This document shows, piece by piece, positions 23,771 through 36,000 of a stretch of DNA of 64,000 nt. This DNA is from Cyclospora cayetanensis. Lineage: Eukaryota > Apicomplexa > Conoidasida > Eucoccidiorida > Eimeriidae. The position numbers were made by a program, and so were the translations under genes. Location: contig NW_020312525.1 of the NCBI RefSeq assembly GCF_002999335.1, positions 62,001 through 126,000 of the forward strand, given 5' to 3'. Under the pieces are notes generated by a model. It was given only the letters and a program-made list of their open reading frames with translations, was not told the DNA's origin and did no database searches. Each line of letters opens with the position of its first letter. The stretch's first letter is position 1.

Positions 23771-26700
23771 GGGGACGTTTGGGTATGTGAATAGAGGGTG
23801 TGCTGGGGCTTCGCTTGGGTCGAGAGTGTCTCGTCTGGGGGTGTGTCTGCGGTCTGTGTATTTTGTGTGCGTTGTTGTTTTCCTTGGTGTGAAGGTGCCG
23901 TTGTATTCGTAGTCTGAGATGTATCTGGGGTTTGGCGTTCATCCCGTGCAACATACTCAAGGGCTGGCGCACATGCAGCTGTGGCAACAGTTGCCTGCCT
24001 TCTTGCTACGAGGGCCTTTGTGTCTGTTACACCTGACTGGAAGGCAACAGCCGCTGAGCCCATGAGGCGACTTGTGGAAACAGGAGGCGCAGATTTGGGG
24101 GTCTTTGAGGGGCCGCCCTGTTCTAGTGTCGTCGTTGCTTCTGTTAGTGGTGTTGGCCGCCCGACTGCCGCTGCTGTCGCACCTGCGTCTGCTTCTCCTA
24201 CGATTCTCATCTTCTGTGAAAGTGCTTCAGGCAGGTTATCCTCTGCTTCCTTGCTACGGGTCGCTTTGGCGAGAATATCACAAGGCTCAGTAAAGCCTTC
24301 AGGGTCGTCCACCCCTTCTCTGAGGGAACCCACTGAGAATTTTGCGCATTCTACTCCATCCAGCAATGGGGCTACAGTGGCTGCTATACGGTGACCCCGC
24401 TCAACTAGCGCAGGCTTTTTCACATCAGGAGGATGTGAACCTTGAGCTTCCATTGTAAGTCCCTGAGCCCCTTTGGGAACGCGATCTGAAGAGCCCACTA
24501 CACCTGTTGGAGACACCAGTGCAGCAGCACAAAGATCCCCACTAGGAGAGGCCTCCATTTTTGCTGGTGGGGGGCTCCTCGCGCAAGGGTGGTGAAAGAC
24601 CTCTTTAGTGACGCTTCGACACTCAGAAGGCGTTGATGTGAAAGTTCCCTCTTCATGGACATCGGTGGTCTTAGGAAGAAGCGTGGTGCACTCTGCATCT
24701 GCTTCCAGAGATATTCCACAGCTCCATTTTGAAGACGCTGATTTTATCCTTACCAGTGGGCTACCGGAAGCCTTCGGAACGCTGCTCTTCACTGCTGAAG
24801 GTCCCGTACTCCCAAGTTCGGAACGTCCCATCTTTGAGCCCTCAAAGGTAGGACTGGGAGCCTCTGTTGTAATGAGGCCCTCAGAGGGAAGCATAGGCCA
24901 TGGCTCTGTCTCGCCGTTTTCTGAACAAGACTTCTTTGGTGACCCGGTGTTGCCGCTCTCGGAAAGAGGCTTTGGTGTTGGCCTTGTCTTGCCGCCCTCT
25001 ATAGAAGGTTTCAAAGGTAGGCCTGCTGTGAGGCCCTCCTGAGGAAGCTTAGGGGGATACTGTGTACCTTGAGCGAATGCAGGAGCCCGTCTCGGCGGAA
25101 GCGGCTTGCCAACAGTATCTGTAGATAATCCTTCAAGAAACTTTGGTGGCCCTAGAACTGGCTGCTGCTGCTTGTCTTCCTCTAGCATTAACCCGTTTCC
25201 TGGAGCCTCCGATCTACGCTCTTTGGCCAGTCGGGTAGGCTCACCGGAAGACTTCATAGGGCTTACAGCGCCTTCCTCTGAGCTCCAAGAAGACTGCCGG
25301 GAGGTGAGAACATTTCCTGCAAAGATTCAGCCACACGCACAATTACAGAATTGCACTTTGCTGCCGCATATGCTAGTATAGCAGCAGCTGCTGTTGCAGG
25401 TGGAGATGCTGCTGCCTATGCTGTTGGTAACGGGGTACCCCAATAAAGGCTCAATGCAGCTCTTCCGCATACTCACGTCCCGTCGGGTCCGTTGCTCCCT
25501 CACTGAGTTTATCTGGATCTACAAGCGATTCGGTGAAATCCCCCTTTCGTGGCACTGTAATCCGGCTCTCCTTGTCGCTTCCAAGCTTGCTGCGGTGAAC
25601 GTACACCACAGCTCTAGCCAGCGCTGCATCGGCAGACTTTCGAGCTTTCTGCAAGTTGTCGCTGTATCTTCTGCTATGCGGGCTGCTGCGGCCTGTGTTG
25701 GGGGATCCCATCGGAGGAGATGCTCCGGAACTGCACGTTGCGCTGTTTCCATGTTGCGAAAGAGCCTCTTCCAGAGCAGCTGCGCGCTGCTTAGCGCCAT
25801 GCAGCTGGTTCCGCAGGTCTTGCGCTTCTTTCTGCCTTTCTTTCTCTTCTGTCAGTGCCTGCAGTTCTGCTGCAGCACACCGCAGCTTGAGGGCCTCTGC
25901 CTCTTCCCGCAATGACTGAAGCAGGCTCTCCTGCTGTTGATGCTGCTGCAAATGTTGTTGCTGCTGCTTCTGTAGCTGCTCCTCCGTAGCAGCGATACGC
26001 ACCACGCATTGCTGCAGCAACCCCTCCAATTCCTTTGCTCTCGCTCGAGCTTCCTGTGCAAGAACCTCAATGGCTGCTGTGTCGACTAGTCTCTCCTTTA
26101 AGCTATCCAGCTGGGCCTGGGTAGCAGCGAGCTCCGACAAGGCATTCTGAAGGCGTTGCTGCTTCTCCTCTTGGTGCTCAGCTGCAGCAGCAGCAGCCTG
26201 TGCCTCCAGCAACGACATGGCTTGTTGGAGGGCCCCCGCTCGCCCCTCTACCTCTATAAGACGTCTCTCTGCTACTGTCCTCTGCTCTTTTTCTTCTTTA
26301 GTCTCCAGGCGCAGTCGCGCTTCTGTTGCAGCCAAAGCCTTCCGTTGTTGCTCTGCTGCGGCCAGATCGGCCTCAAGACGCTCCCGTTCACTCTCCAGCA
26401 CCTCGATGCATCGTTGCCCCGCTGTAGCTGTCTCCTTGGCCTACAAAGTCGCCAAAGGATGAGTCAAGTAGTCTGATTGCAGCAGCAACATTTTCCACGA
26501 CATGGCAACAGCCAAGGCACCCAAAGCCATCAGCTGTATTGCTACAACCTAAACAAAAATACAGCTGAGACTTGAGAGACACCCGAGAGTGGGCCTCAGC
26601 GGAGAATCCAGCTGAGGCCGCTAAAAGGCCATTTAAAGCATTCGCCTCTAATTTTCAGGGTGACCCCAATCAAGTGCACTTACAGCATCCGCTTCAGCCT

Positions 26701-27883
26701 GGTACCTCTTGAACGTCGCAGCAATGAGCAACATCTCGTCGCTGGCAATGCTTGCGCTGCTGCGGCCCCTCTCAGCTCGGAGTTCCATCATGAGTTGCGC
26801 CTTCTCCCCAGCAAGCCGTTTGCTCACTCGGATGGCCTCATTAAGCTGCAAACACAAAAGTTGGCCTGACCTGACGCGCAACAAGTCTATAAACTGTAGT
26901 GTTCCATAGCTAGGTGAATAGGCAGTGCCCACCATTGCTATGAAGAGAGGAGACGCTCATGCTTCTAAAGAATGGCATTCCGCAACAGTATCAGAACGAG
27001 AACGAGTGTCGACAGCAAGTTTAGTAGCGAAAGTCCCAAAGAAACATTGGTAGTGTCAGCAGGGACATAGGCAGAGTTTAATGCAGCGCTCTGTTGAGGG
27101 GACAACGCCACGGGGTTCCCATAAGGGCCTTTTGACTACAGAGGCCTACAGGAGCTCCAGCAGCCAAACAGCCAAGCTGAAACCCCTTTATAAGATTTCC
27201 CGGTGCACTGAAGCTGATGCACCTTCTGAACGAGGGTAAACACGTTAGCCTCGGCCTCGAGGAGCTGCTGCTCGGTGTGTTTGCGGGGATTCCACGGGCA
27301 AGGGACCACCTCCATTAACTTTACGGTGTGCTGTAAGTGCGTACATCATAGATCAGCAGCATCGCAACAAAAATCTTTGGATTCCAAACCCCGAACCCTC
27401 CATGCGCGTGTGCATGTACTCTACCATGAGCACTAAGCGCCCTGCACTCGCCTTGCGGGGCCCCCACAAGAAAAACCTCTGCCGCACGCGAGGCACTACT
27501 TGAGCCCCTATGCTCCTGTCTGCTATGAAGTGCGCTAAGAATCCTGCCCTCTTCTAAATGTAACTCTTAAATAGAAAAGGAGTGGGGCTTCGATTTTCCG
27601 TACTTGGTGCTGTTGCGTACCTTTAGTGCCCGACACTCCGCTCTTAGGCTCTCCAGCTGCAGACAGATGCTCCACAAATGATTCACATGTCCTGTCTTCT
27701 CACGGCGACTTCATTACATCTAAAAGGAACAGAAGGCCCCCAGCTGAGTTCCCTTTCTGGATAAAAGGAAGGTGCGACCCCGTGAAGTAGAGATAGAGAA
27801 ACGAGGAAAGAGGAGGAACGTTTGTCTTTCCTGTACTGCAATACCTCCTTGCAGCTGGGACAATTCCTGTCAGGCGTTGGCAT
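20068..27883 (-). CDS. Giant coiled-coil and proline-rich repeat protein, six exons
   Basis: Exons are 27883-27845, 27656-27621, 27330-27223, 26845-26684, 26440-25477 and 25316-20068. Every junction is GT-AG; the first four are phase 0, the last is phase 1 and rebuilds an Arg codon. Total about 2185 residues. The N-terminus carries CPSC, possibly half of a metal site. Residues about 20-330 are heptad-rich coiled coil, rich in Ala, Glu, Leu and Gln, with a poly-Gln patch. A Ser/Thr/Pro-rich linker of roughly 600 residues follows. The rest is about 37 tandem 33-residue repeats of the form GPPPKPAAASPPVGPPPKAG plus a Ser/Thr/Gln-rich spacer. No signal peptide or membrane segment is seen. Such Pro-rich arrays suggest a scaffold or cytoskeletal role, which is inference. 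The array continues in frame past the stop. Confidence 0.75.
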
Positions 27884-28161
27884 CTTGACGTGGGCTCTGC
27901 TAACTTCCTAAGTCAGGGCCCTGAGGCAACCAGCGGGTGGGTAAGTCTAGAATGGGTTTTCTAGAGGAGCCTTTGACTCCTCAAGGGGAGGCCCCATGGT
28001 ACCGGCATACCGTGGAGCCCCCGTTGGCACAAGGGAACGTACAGGGAGAGGGGGATACCAGCAACTAGCTATCACAGGGGGCCCCGTCGGGGCCCCGTGG
28101 GACTAAACACAGCTCCCTGTCAGTACTGGTCTGCACGATAAAAAGGTCCCATGTTGGCCCC

Positions 28162-28487
28162 CTAGGCAGCTCCAAAGAAGGACTTCTGATGGTCTTCGAT
28201 AAGCATGTATTCGGGAGAGCGCGGGTCCAATCGAGCGGATCGAAGTCTCGAAGCAGCGGCAGGAACAGAGGCAAGAGCTCGCTTCTGACCGCAAAAGAAA
28301 TGAAGATTTACTCATAGCAATACAGAAAGACAGAATGCCTCACATGTCTCCCAGGGGCCGTATCTCTAGCCCTAAGGTCACGCGCAAGCCCAGCTGTTCC
28401 GCGTCCGCTGTAGAAGTAAAAGCAGCGCAGCGGCACCCGATAGTGCTGCTTCTTTTGGTATTGCTGCAACAGCTGCTGTCGTACCAT
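28162..28487 (-). CDS. Probable small basic protein, two exons, 88 aa
   Basis: Exon 1 is 28487-28344 and exon 2 is 28284-28162, with a 59-base intron (GTGAGG donor, AG acceptor) and phase 0 on both sides. The product is basic and Arg/Tyr/Gln-rich, starting MVRQQLLQQYQKKQHY and containing LDPRSPEYMLIEDHQK near the end. It has no membrane segment and was not recognised; size and charge would fit a small organellar ribosomal or respiratory-complex protein, which is only a guess. It is divergent from the TPR gene, 401 bases away, so the two may share a promoter region. Confidence 0.4.
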
Positions 28488-28888
28488 TAATGAAGCGGTA
28501 ACACCATTTAAAAAGCAGGAAGAGGCAATTTGTTTGGAAAATTTAAGCCATAAACCGTAATCCCTCTTGTGTGTGACGGGGGGCCCCTCCCGGCGCTTCG
28601 TCAACCCCCCAGCAGCAGCACCGGGGTGTCCTCTAATACGGGGCTGGCACTGTGAGTGTGCCAGTTAACTGGGTAGGGCTCGCACTCCTGTCTTTTTATC
28701 GCTACATTGCTGCGTCTGCCTCCTTATTTTGGCGGGGGTTGCGCTTGTTTTTTTGCTGAGGCATCGCTTTTCCTCCGCCTGCTGCTGCAGCCGCTGCTGC
28801 TGCTATTGCTGCAGTGGAAGACTTTGGTGCCCGTCAACCGCCCTTCACACAATCGTTTGGCCCCAAACCGTGAACTACAGACCTCATT
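28488..28888. promoter_or_regulatory. Probable divergent promoter region
   Basis: The 401 bases lie between a minus-strand start at 28487 and a plus-strand start at 28889. They should hold both promoters and 5' UTRs. I see GCT/CTG repeat tracts near 28780-28810 but no element that I can name. Confidence 0.3.
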
Positions 28889-30840
28889 ATGGGTTCTGCT
28901 GAGGAGTCGTCGAGTGGGTTTCCCTCTCCAGACCTCGTGGGGCCCCCCGGTGGGGCACTGGGTGAAGAAGGCTCTCCAATGGAAGCATCTGGGCCCCCAG
29001 GAGGTCCTCATGAGGAGGACACCTGTAGCGAGGTGAGCTCCATGTCCGGAGATGAGCCTCTCTCTGCCGAAGAAAAGCTGGCTATGGCCATATCTCTGAA
29101 GGATGCCGGCAACGCCCTCTTTAAGGAGGGGCAGTACGAACAGGCGCTGCAAAAGTACAAGGTAAGGCCATGTAGGCACATAGATTGATGCACATGTGCA
29201 GCGAAGCAGCTGTGGCCGCAGCAGCTCTAGCCAGCACCCGGCAGTCTCATTGTTAGGAGGTTCTGTAGCGGGAGGTAGACCAGCGACCCCTGCATGCGCA
29301 TGCTTTTCTAGAACGGTAGAAGCAGTTGCTTCCGGCAGCGTGAATTTCGAGTGCTATAGTCGCTAGCTGGGACTTGTTGAGGCGGGAGGAGCAGCACGAC
29401 TGAATGTCAGAAAGCCGGGAGAAACAGTGGCCACTGCTGCAGGAGTAACGGCAATAGTGCCAGCTGATGCTCTGAGGAAGCAGCGGGGGTTTGGGTGTTG
29501 GTTAAGGGTGAAGCCGGGGACAGCTGTTTTCTCTTTGTACTTCAATCCCTGCAGAGACTTGCCCTTTGCTGTTCTCCGTTCTTATTTGTGGCATGGCTGC
29601 TGTTGGTGCATCTGCAGGAGGGGGGGAAGCGGGTGAAGGGTTCGAGCAGCTCCGAGGCAATCGCTGTGTCAGTACAGCTCAGCAGCAATAGTTGCATGTG
29701 CTGTTTGAAGCTAGAAAAGTGGCAAGAGGCAGTAGAGGCCGCCAATGGAGTTCTCCAAAAGGAACCTAAGAATTTAAAGGTAAGAGTCGTGCTGGAGGGG
29801 CAGGCAAGAGACTGGGTGGTAAAAAGCCCGAGCTACGCGAGCTGGTACAGTCCGCTCCAGGACGGCGTTCAAGAAGTGGTCAACTATGGCATGTAGGATT
29901 TCTCCTTTAGACCCTTTGAGATGCTCAGCGGGGGGATGCAAGCGTTGCTGCTGGTACTACTGTTGCGTCTGCTGCAGGCCCTCTACCGCCGTGCCCTTGC
30001 AAAGAGCAACCTGGGCAGCTTGAGCAGTGCCAGAGACGACCTGATGGCCGTAAGTTAAGTTGCAAGTGTGCATTTACAGCAACAGCAAAACAGCAATAGT
30101 ATGCGGCGGCATCAACGATGACTTAGCCCTGTTTCAGCTCCGTAGCAACACAGGCAGTAAACGTGCGGGCTACGGCTTCATTCAGGTCCTTGCTGTTGAT
30201 AAAGCGAACGCGGATGCACGGAAGGAGCTACATAAACTCCGAGAAAAGATTCAGGCAGCTAAAGAGGGAGACAAGAAGGTCCGCAACGACCCACATGAAA
30301 TCCGGTGGCCGAGCTAGCTTTGTCTAACTCTGATGTTTTGCTTCCCCTGGTGCATTTCTTGCAGTTGTGACGTTGCTGCGGCTTTTACGTGATTGGTCGC
30401 TACAGGCGTACAGCGGTTTGTTTAGTAGAGCAAGTGGCTTGTACGATGATCGCGAGGCTGCTCGAGAGCAGAAGAAGAAAGAGGAAGAAGCAGAGAAAGC
30501 TAGACGCAAGGCGGATTGGGAGAAAGAAATGAGTGCACGGATGGGTGAGTGGCTTACTCTTGTTTGTGCAGTGTGTGGAGTGCAGCAGCTGCTGCCGGTG
30601 TGGCCTGGGTTCGTTGGTACTGCGTGGCTGTTGTACGGTAGTTGATGCACATGCAGGCACCGTGCCCATAATACCGATTGCACAAGGTTTCGGGGCTTTC
30701 TGGGTGTGCATTGTCGTGCAGAGAAGGGCGAATCAGAGGAGGATTTCGATACGTGGCTTACGAGGACGAAAGAGGCGGAAGAAAAGGAAAGAGAAGAAAA
30801 GCAGAAGCAGCAAGCCAGTCAGTCGCTAGACGCGTTGTAG
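28889..30840 (+). CDS. TPR co-chaperone with carboxylate clamp, six exons
   Basis: Exons are 28889-29161, 29618-29779, 29978-30049, 30186-30278, 30406-30544 and 30722-30840, all GT-AG and phase-consistent, giving 285 residues. After a Gly/Pro/acidic N-terminus of about 60 residues come three TPR repeats: LKDAGNALFKEGQYEQALQKY, LSSNSCMCCLKLEKWQEA and LKALYRRALAKSNLGS. The clamp residues Lys and Asn (LKDAGN), Asn (SSNS), and Lys and Arg (LKALYRR) that hold the C-terminal EEVD of Hsp90/Hsp70 are all present. It continues with FSRASGLYDDRE and a charged Lys/Glu helix, as in TPR ends of FKBP-type immunophilins, but no FKBP domain precedes it. The Hsp90 gene neighbour downstream supports a chaperone role. 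Confidence 0.8.
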
Positions 30841-31019
30841 CACATCGAGGCCGTTTCAATATGCTCCAACAGTCCGTGTCATCACTGACTTCAGTGCTGC
30901 ATGCATTTTCGTCCTCTGGCGCGACTCTTTTTGCAGAGTCGGGTACTCCTCTGGGCGGCTTAAAAAGGCGTGGCAGCAAAGACGGCGGGGGCAGTGGCAG
31001 CAACAACAGCAGCAGCGTG

Positions 31020-33061
31020 ATGGAGGTTGATGAGGAGGACGCTGCAATCATCAACGAAACAAAGAAGATGGGATACTGCTATTTCCGTCGCAATATGACA
31101 GAAGAGGAGAAAAGGCTCAATGCGCAGAATAGACCGACGAAGATCCAGACGGAAGCTTCTTCACCTCAGACAGCAGTAGCCGCAGCGGATCAAGAGAAGG
31201 TAGGGAAGTGGCAGAGCGGCTGAGTGGTATAGGCCCTGTGAACGAGGTGTATGGGGACTGATGGGGGTTTGGCAAGACACTTTGCGAACTTGCTGCCTGG
31301 AGCAAGACGGGTGTTTAGGTGCATGGCGCTTGTAAGGACAGATAGCTGACCCGGGGGGGAGTTTGCATCAACAGACTGCCGGAGACAGCACAGGCAGCGG
31401 AGCAGGAATAACAGAAAGCTGCACGTAGCATTGGCGGTAGGGACAGAGAGAGCAGGGTGAACCGTCAGCTGGGCCACAGTAGTGGCGTAAGGGGCACCAG
31501 AAAGGATGATCCTGGTTGGAGCAAGAGCTTGGGTGTGCAAACCCTCTGGTTAGGGAGTCTGCTTCTAAAAACAAAGCCTGGAGAGGGAGCTGCTGCACAT
31601 AATGCGCGTGTGCTTCTGCAGTTGCCAGAAGGGAAGAGCATCTCGCAGTGGAACTCCAAAGGAACCACCTACGAGGAAAAGGGTGCATATAGCGTTGGAG
31701 ACTGCTGTTTGAGATTGGTTGTACTCAGTTTCGCTTGTGCTGTGCAGTGTGTCATCTGGGGGCTGCACTAGTGCTGTGGCTGCTGGCACCGCCATTGTTT
31801 GTGCGGCATAGCTACGTTTTTCACGATTTGTATGTCGGTCGTTGTGGTGCAGCAGACAGTAATCATTGGTTGGCTGTGAGTATGTATGTATATATGCCTT
31901 TCAGACGTGAGTCCATGGGCACGCACGCGTTTCGCCGAGAGGTTGCAGGAAGCAGCAGCGAACTGTGGTAGCGCTGGTATGCCGTCTCCGGAGGCCCTTT
32001 TAGAGGTGAGGAGGCAGACACCCAAAATTAAGAGTTTGGGGTAAAGGATACAGACTATGCGATTCGGGGAATAGCGAAGGGCAATGGGTATTGGGGTTTT
32101 GGTTGCAACAGCTGGACGTTTAGCGTTCTTTGTTGGAGGTATGGGCACGTTTATAGGTCTGCCGCAAAGCAACTGAGGCGCTCGGATCTGGTGGAGTGAA
32201 GGATGAGCAGGCGGTGCAAGATGTCCTGAAGGGATGCTATTCCACCAAAATAGAGGTATATTTCAGGCATTTGGTGTGTATCCTTTTTTTGGTGGAAGGT
32301 TTTGTTCGTTGCTGCTAGAACGTGTGGGATTTAAGATAAGTAACCTAAAGCCAATGCCCCTCCCTGCCTGTATGTGTTTTGCGTGCAATCTGTACTTCAG
32401 ACCTTGAATGTTCAGGACGTATCTGGGGATGCGCATTTAGCGGTTGTTAGGGGCAGCAGGAGGGTTTTCTTCGACATGAAGTGCAGCATCAAGCTCAAGG
32501 TCTCCTGCTCTAGCGCAGGCCCTCTGGCTCTCCCTGGTGACGATAACAGCGTTCTCAAGGAGGGAATTGGAGGATATGAATCGAAGGGTGAGGCGATTGC
32601 ATATCTGTTGGTAATATGAAGATGAGACTCTTTGCGTGGTATGGATTGCTGGTAGCGTTTTCTGCTCCTGTTGGTTTGCGATCTGCTGCCGATTGCCTCG
32701 GTATATCTGTGTGTATTGCGTCATGTGCTAGGGACTTTGACGCTGCCGGATGTCAGCAGCGCTGATGGCAGTGGCATGTCTTGGTTACAGGGGTGCTCTG
32801 TCTCCCTCTCTTCGGCCCCCTCACCCCTCTTGAAGCCATGTAAGATGGTGCCTTCGTACTCTCTAGGATACTTATCAAGTAAATGGAAGGCTTTTTGGTC
32901 AGCTAAGCCGTGCTTCGGAACAGGCGATCCTCATCAAACCAGTACACCTGATTTGTGCTGCTGCTACTGTTGCAGTGGTCGATGAAGCATTGGCCATGTA
33001 CAAGGAATCTGTGGCGGAGAAAATTCAGGCATTTTTGGACGACTGCAAGGCCCTCCCCTGA
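31020..33061 (+). CDS. Aha1-type Hsp90 ATPase activator, N-domain only, seven exons
   Basis: Exons are 31020-31199, 31622-31682, 31905-32005, 32157-32255, 32401-32587, 32732-32839 and 32976-33061; phases match throughout, giving 273 residues. The Aha1 N-domain shows as WNSKGTTYEEKDVSPWA, VSGDAHLAVVRGSRRVFFDM, GTLTLPDVS and a final helix VAEKIQAFLDDC. The family binds the Hsp90 middle domain and stimulates its ATPase. The C-terminal AHSA1 domain is absent, so it resembles short Hch1-like forms with an added N-terminal helix (GYCYFRRNMTEEEKRLN). The Aha1 RKxxK motif is RGSRR here. An earlier in-frame ATG at 30861 would add 53 low-complexity residues, but it lies only 20 bases after the TPR stop, so 31020 was preferred. 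Confidence 0.78.
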
Positions 33062-36000
33062 AAGGGTATCCAACGTTGTCTAGCTAGCTATCCATGTAGC
33101 TACCTAACTGTTCAGTTGGCTGGCTGTTTCAAGTTGTTTGCTGCGCAACTACTTGTTGTGGTAGCTATATTTGCAGTCAACATCTAACAAGCTACCTGCT
33201 TTAAGTCACAACCTGACACGCACCGCGCCGTCGGCAGCCTAATGTGTGCCGACTGAATCGTCCGGTATCTCGATTTCGCAGTCAGGTGCAGCCACACGCT
33301 GCTGGGCAGCAATGGCCACCTCAGTGGGGCTAAAAACATGCGGCAAGATACTTCATTAGCGCATGGGGTCGCTATTGCTGGCTGCTGCGGCGGGATGCCC
33401 TGCTGCCGCGTCGGGACGCGGGCTTAAACAGAGACCTGTCTGGTGCTGCGTTCGCAGCACCACGGTGCTACAGCCGTACGGGGCCATTCGGCCGGCTGAT
33501 ACGTAGCAACATCTACATGGGACCGTCCTTGTTACTTTACTAAGTCCTCACGACGCAAAAGGGAACACTCCAGCTAGATAATCGTGAAACTGAAGCGGAC
33601 AAACCAACGTAGGTGGGCGGTCGTTACCTGCAATCAGCCCAAGAGAACCAGAGTGAATTCAGTCAGTCAGGTTATGAGGGGGCAGCTGCGAAAGGGGTAA
33701 CTGCGGATGCGGGGCATTTGTGCTTTTGGAGCTGCCAGGAGGGGACAGGGGCCGGAGGCCATGGGGAGTAAAATGGGCTCAGTGACGTGGAGGCGTTGTG
33801 CGTTAATGCTGCACCTGATAATTCATGGCTAAGGATAATTTAGTTACAGGTGAACTGGATCTAGAAAACAGTGGAGGACAAAAGCCCATCCGTTAGGTGA
33901 ACGCAAAGAAGCACTCTGAAGGGGGCTATACCGCTCTCACTTACTTTCTAGTATATCACTTATATCGTTCAAGAAATGGGCCCTATTGTGCCAGTTAGAG
34001 CATCCTACTTATCGTAGCGTAGTTTAGACACAACACAGCAGGATGCAACGTTGTGTGCGTATTTGCTGGACGGTGTATGCAACCACCTGTAAATGCTCAA
34101 ACTGGTTAGACAGTGCAGCTACGCGCACTCTGAGTGTTCCTATCCCCCTGTGTCGGGACTTCTGAGAGGCTAGGTTACCGAAAGAGGGTGAATTCTTTTT
34201 GGAGGCACTAAATAATCTCCTATAAAGTTTATATTGATTCGTGGGTAATGTGCCTCCATACGAAGACTTCAGCTTGGGAGTTAAAGTATTCCTTTTGTAA
34301 GCATCCGAATGTAGTAAAGAAAGCAGCAAAACGGAAGTCGAGCTTGTGCAGGTGGAGAGAGGGTGGACAAATGTAAGTGCTCGGTGTCGCTGGCTAGCAC
34401 GGTATCCACCTGTCCAATACATATGTCTAATGGATATCATCACTGTTAGTTGTGTTGGAACTCGAATGGTATATAGAGACCCGTGAGAATGTCAAATTTA
34501 TCCGCTAGCCGGATATCCAGGGCTTCAAACCGCCACCGGACAGAAGGCAGTCATCTATTACATGCCAGTTGCCACCGCCGTTTCCCCGCGAGAAAGACCT
34601 TTGAGGTGCCTGCTGAAGTCATAGACATAGATCTCAATGTGCGGAGGTAGGGGGGACGATCCAACTGCTCATGCAACTTTTTGTGGACAAGGGGTGGCAG
34701 TGCAAGGATTATGCCGAAGCTGGCCTTGAGGAGTGCAGTTGGTAGAGGTTTAAAAATCCATACTGCACAGCAGCCAAAGCTGCCATATCAAAAATACACC
34801 TGCAGAGTGGCAGTGTATGTTTACAGCTCAAGTCGTGGCCTATACAGCGCCAAAAGGGCAAATCACCACCTCCGTTCAGCTCGTGGTGCAGCAATGCATC
34901 GAATGCCACTGTCCTTAAACGGCAACAAATGCATTTGAGTGAGGCCAGCCAGTTGTCCAGACTGTTCATTCAGCTTGTGGTGTAGCAATGCATCGAATGC
35001 CACTTTCGTTAAAAGGCAACAACAGCATCTGAATAAAGCCAAGCGGTTGTTCAGACTGTTCTCCTGGGCATGTGAGCTTTGCAGGGAGACCAACAGCGCA
35101 ACCCATAATGCAGTCATCCACCTGGTCGGTTGTGCTCTTCCATTGTGGAATGGTGGGCAGGGGCTGCATCAGAAGGGGCATCCATGCTTTATGCGAGGTG
35201 AACTCGGTGGTAAACTTGATCTCCGGTTGCCTTTATTGACTCAAGCTGCAAGTGCTTGGCTGACTAACGGAAGGCACGAGGAAACGTATTGTAACATACC
35301 TACCTAGCCAAAAAGTTATTCAAAGACATTGTAATGGACATCGCTGGGTTGCAGCCGTGCTTGTGTCGATCTACCACTGGCACTAGATCCTTCCATGCCC
35401 TTCGCAATCGTGGGCACAATTATAAAGCTCCACGAAGATTTGTTATTAAAGCACAGTACAAAGTCTAGCCCTCCATCTAATCGCCTTAGTCTGCTTCTAC
35501 AGTAACCGTGAAGCCTACATGTGATTAGGTGCCCTGCTCGTCATGCTATTCTTGAGTGTTGCATGAGGATACCCTAGGCCCCAAACGTAATGCTATGCCA
35601 AGTGTGTCCGTGGGGAGCTACCATTCCACATTCAATACAAACAAGGGATTTCTAGGGAGTCCCCTATAAACTCTCTCGCTATCCTGCCTGCGCTCCTCAA
35701 AATTATTAACACGAGCGCAGAGGCATTGCTGAAGTGTGGGTAGCTGCACCATCTCCGCAGAATAAGCATTCACAAGTAGATGCACAGCATCTCGAATACA
35801 ACCATGTACCATTGAGACTTCTTGTATCATGCCAACACTTCTCTAATACAAATAAGAAGTCCTAACAGAAAAAACCAAATTACTGGTTCTTCACTGATAT
35901 TCAATTAAACAAAGCAGTGTAAAAGCAGTGTGGTAGAGAAAAACAAGGTATAGCATGGCCCGCTAAACCGATTCCCTGATCAGGAAAGTTATTCAGTGTT

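Noticed and set aside
21684..23987. 767-codon minus frame, His/Leu-rich
   Set aside because: It is a frame-shifted reading of the 99-bp proline-rich array; the Pro-rich frame is the one joined in phase to upstream exons.
34024..34443. 139-codon minus frame
   Set aside because: No family features, no low-complexity or splice context like the true genes here.
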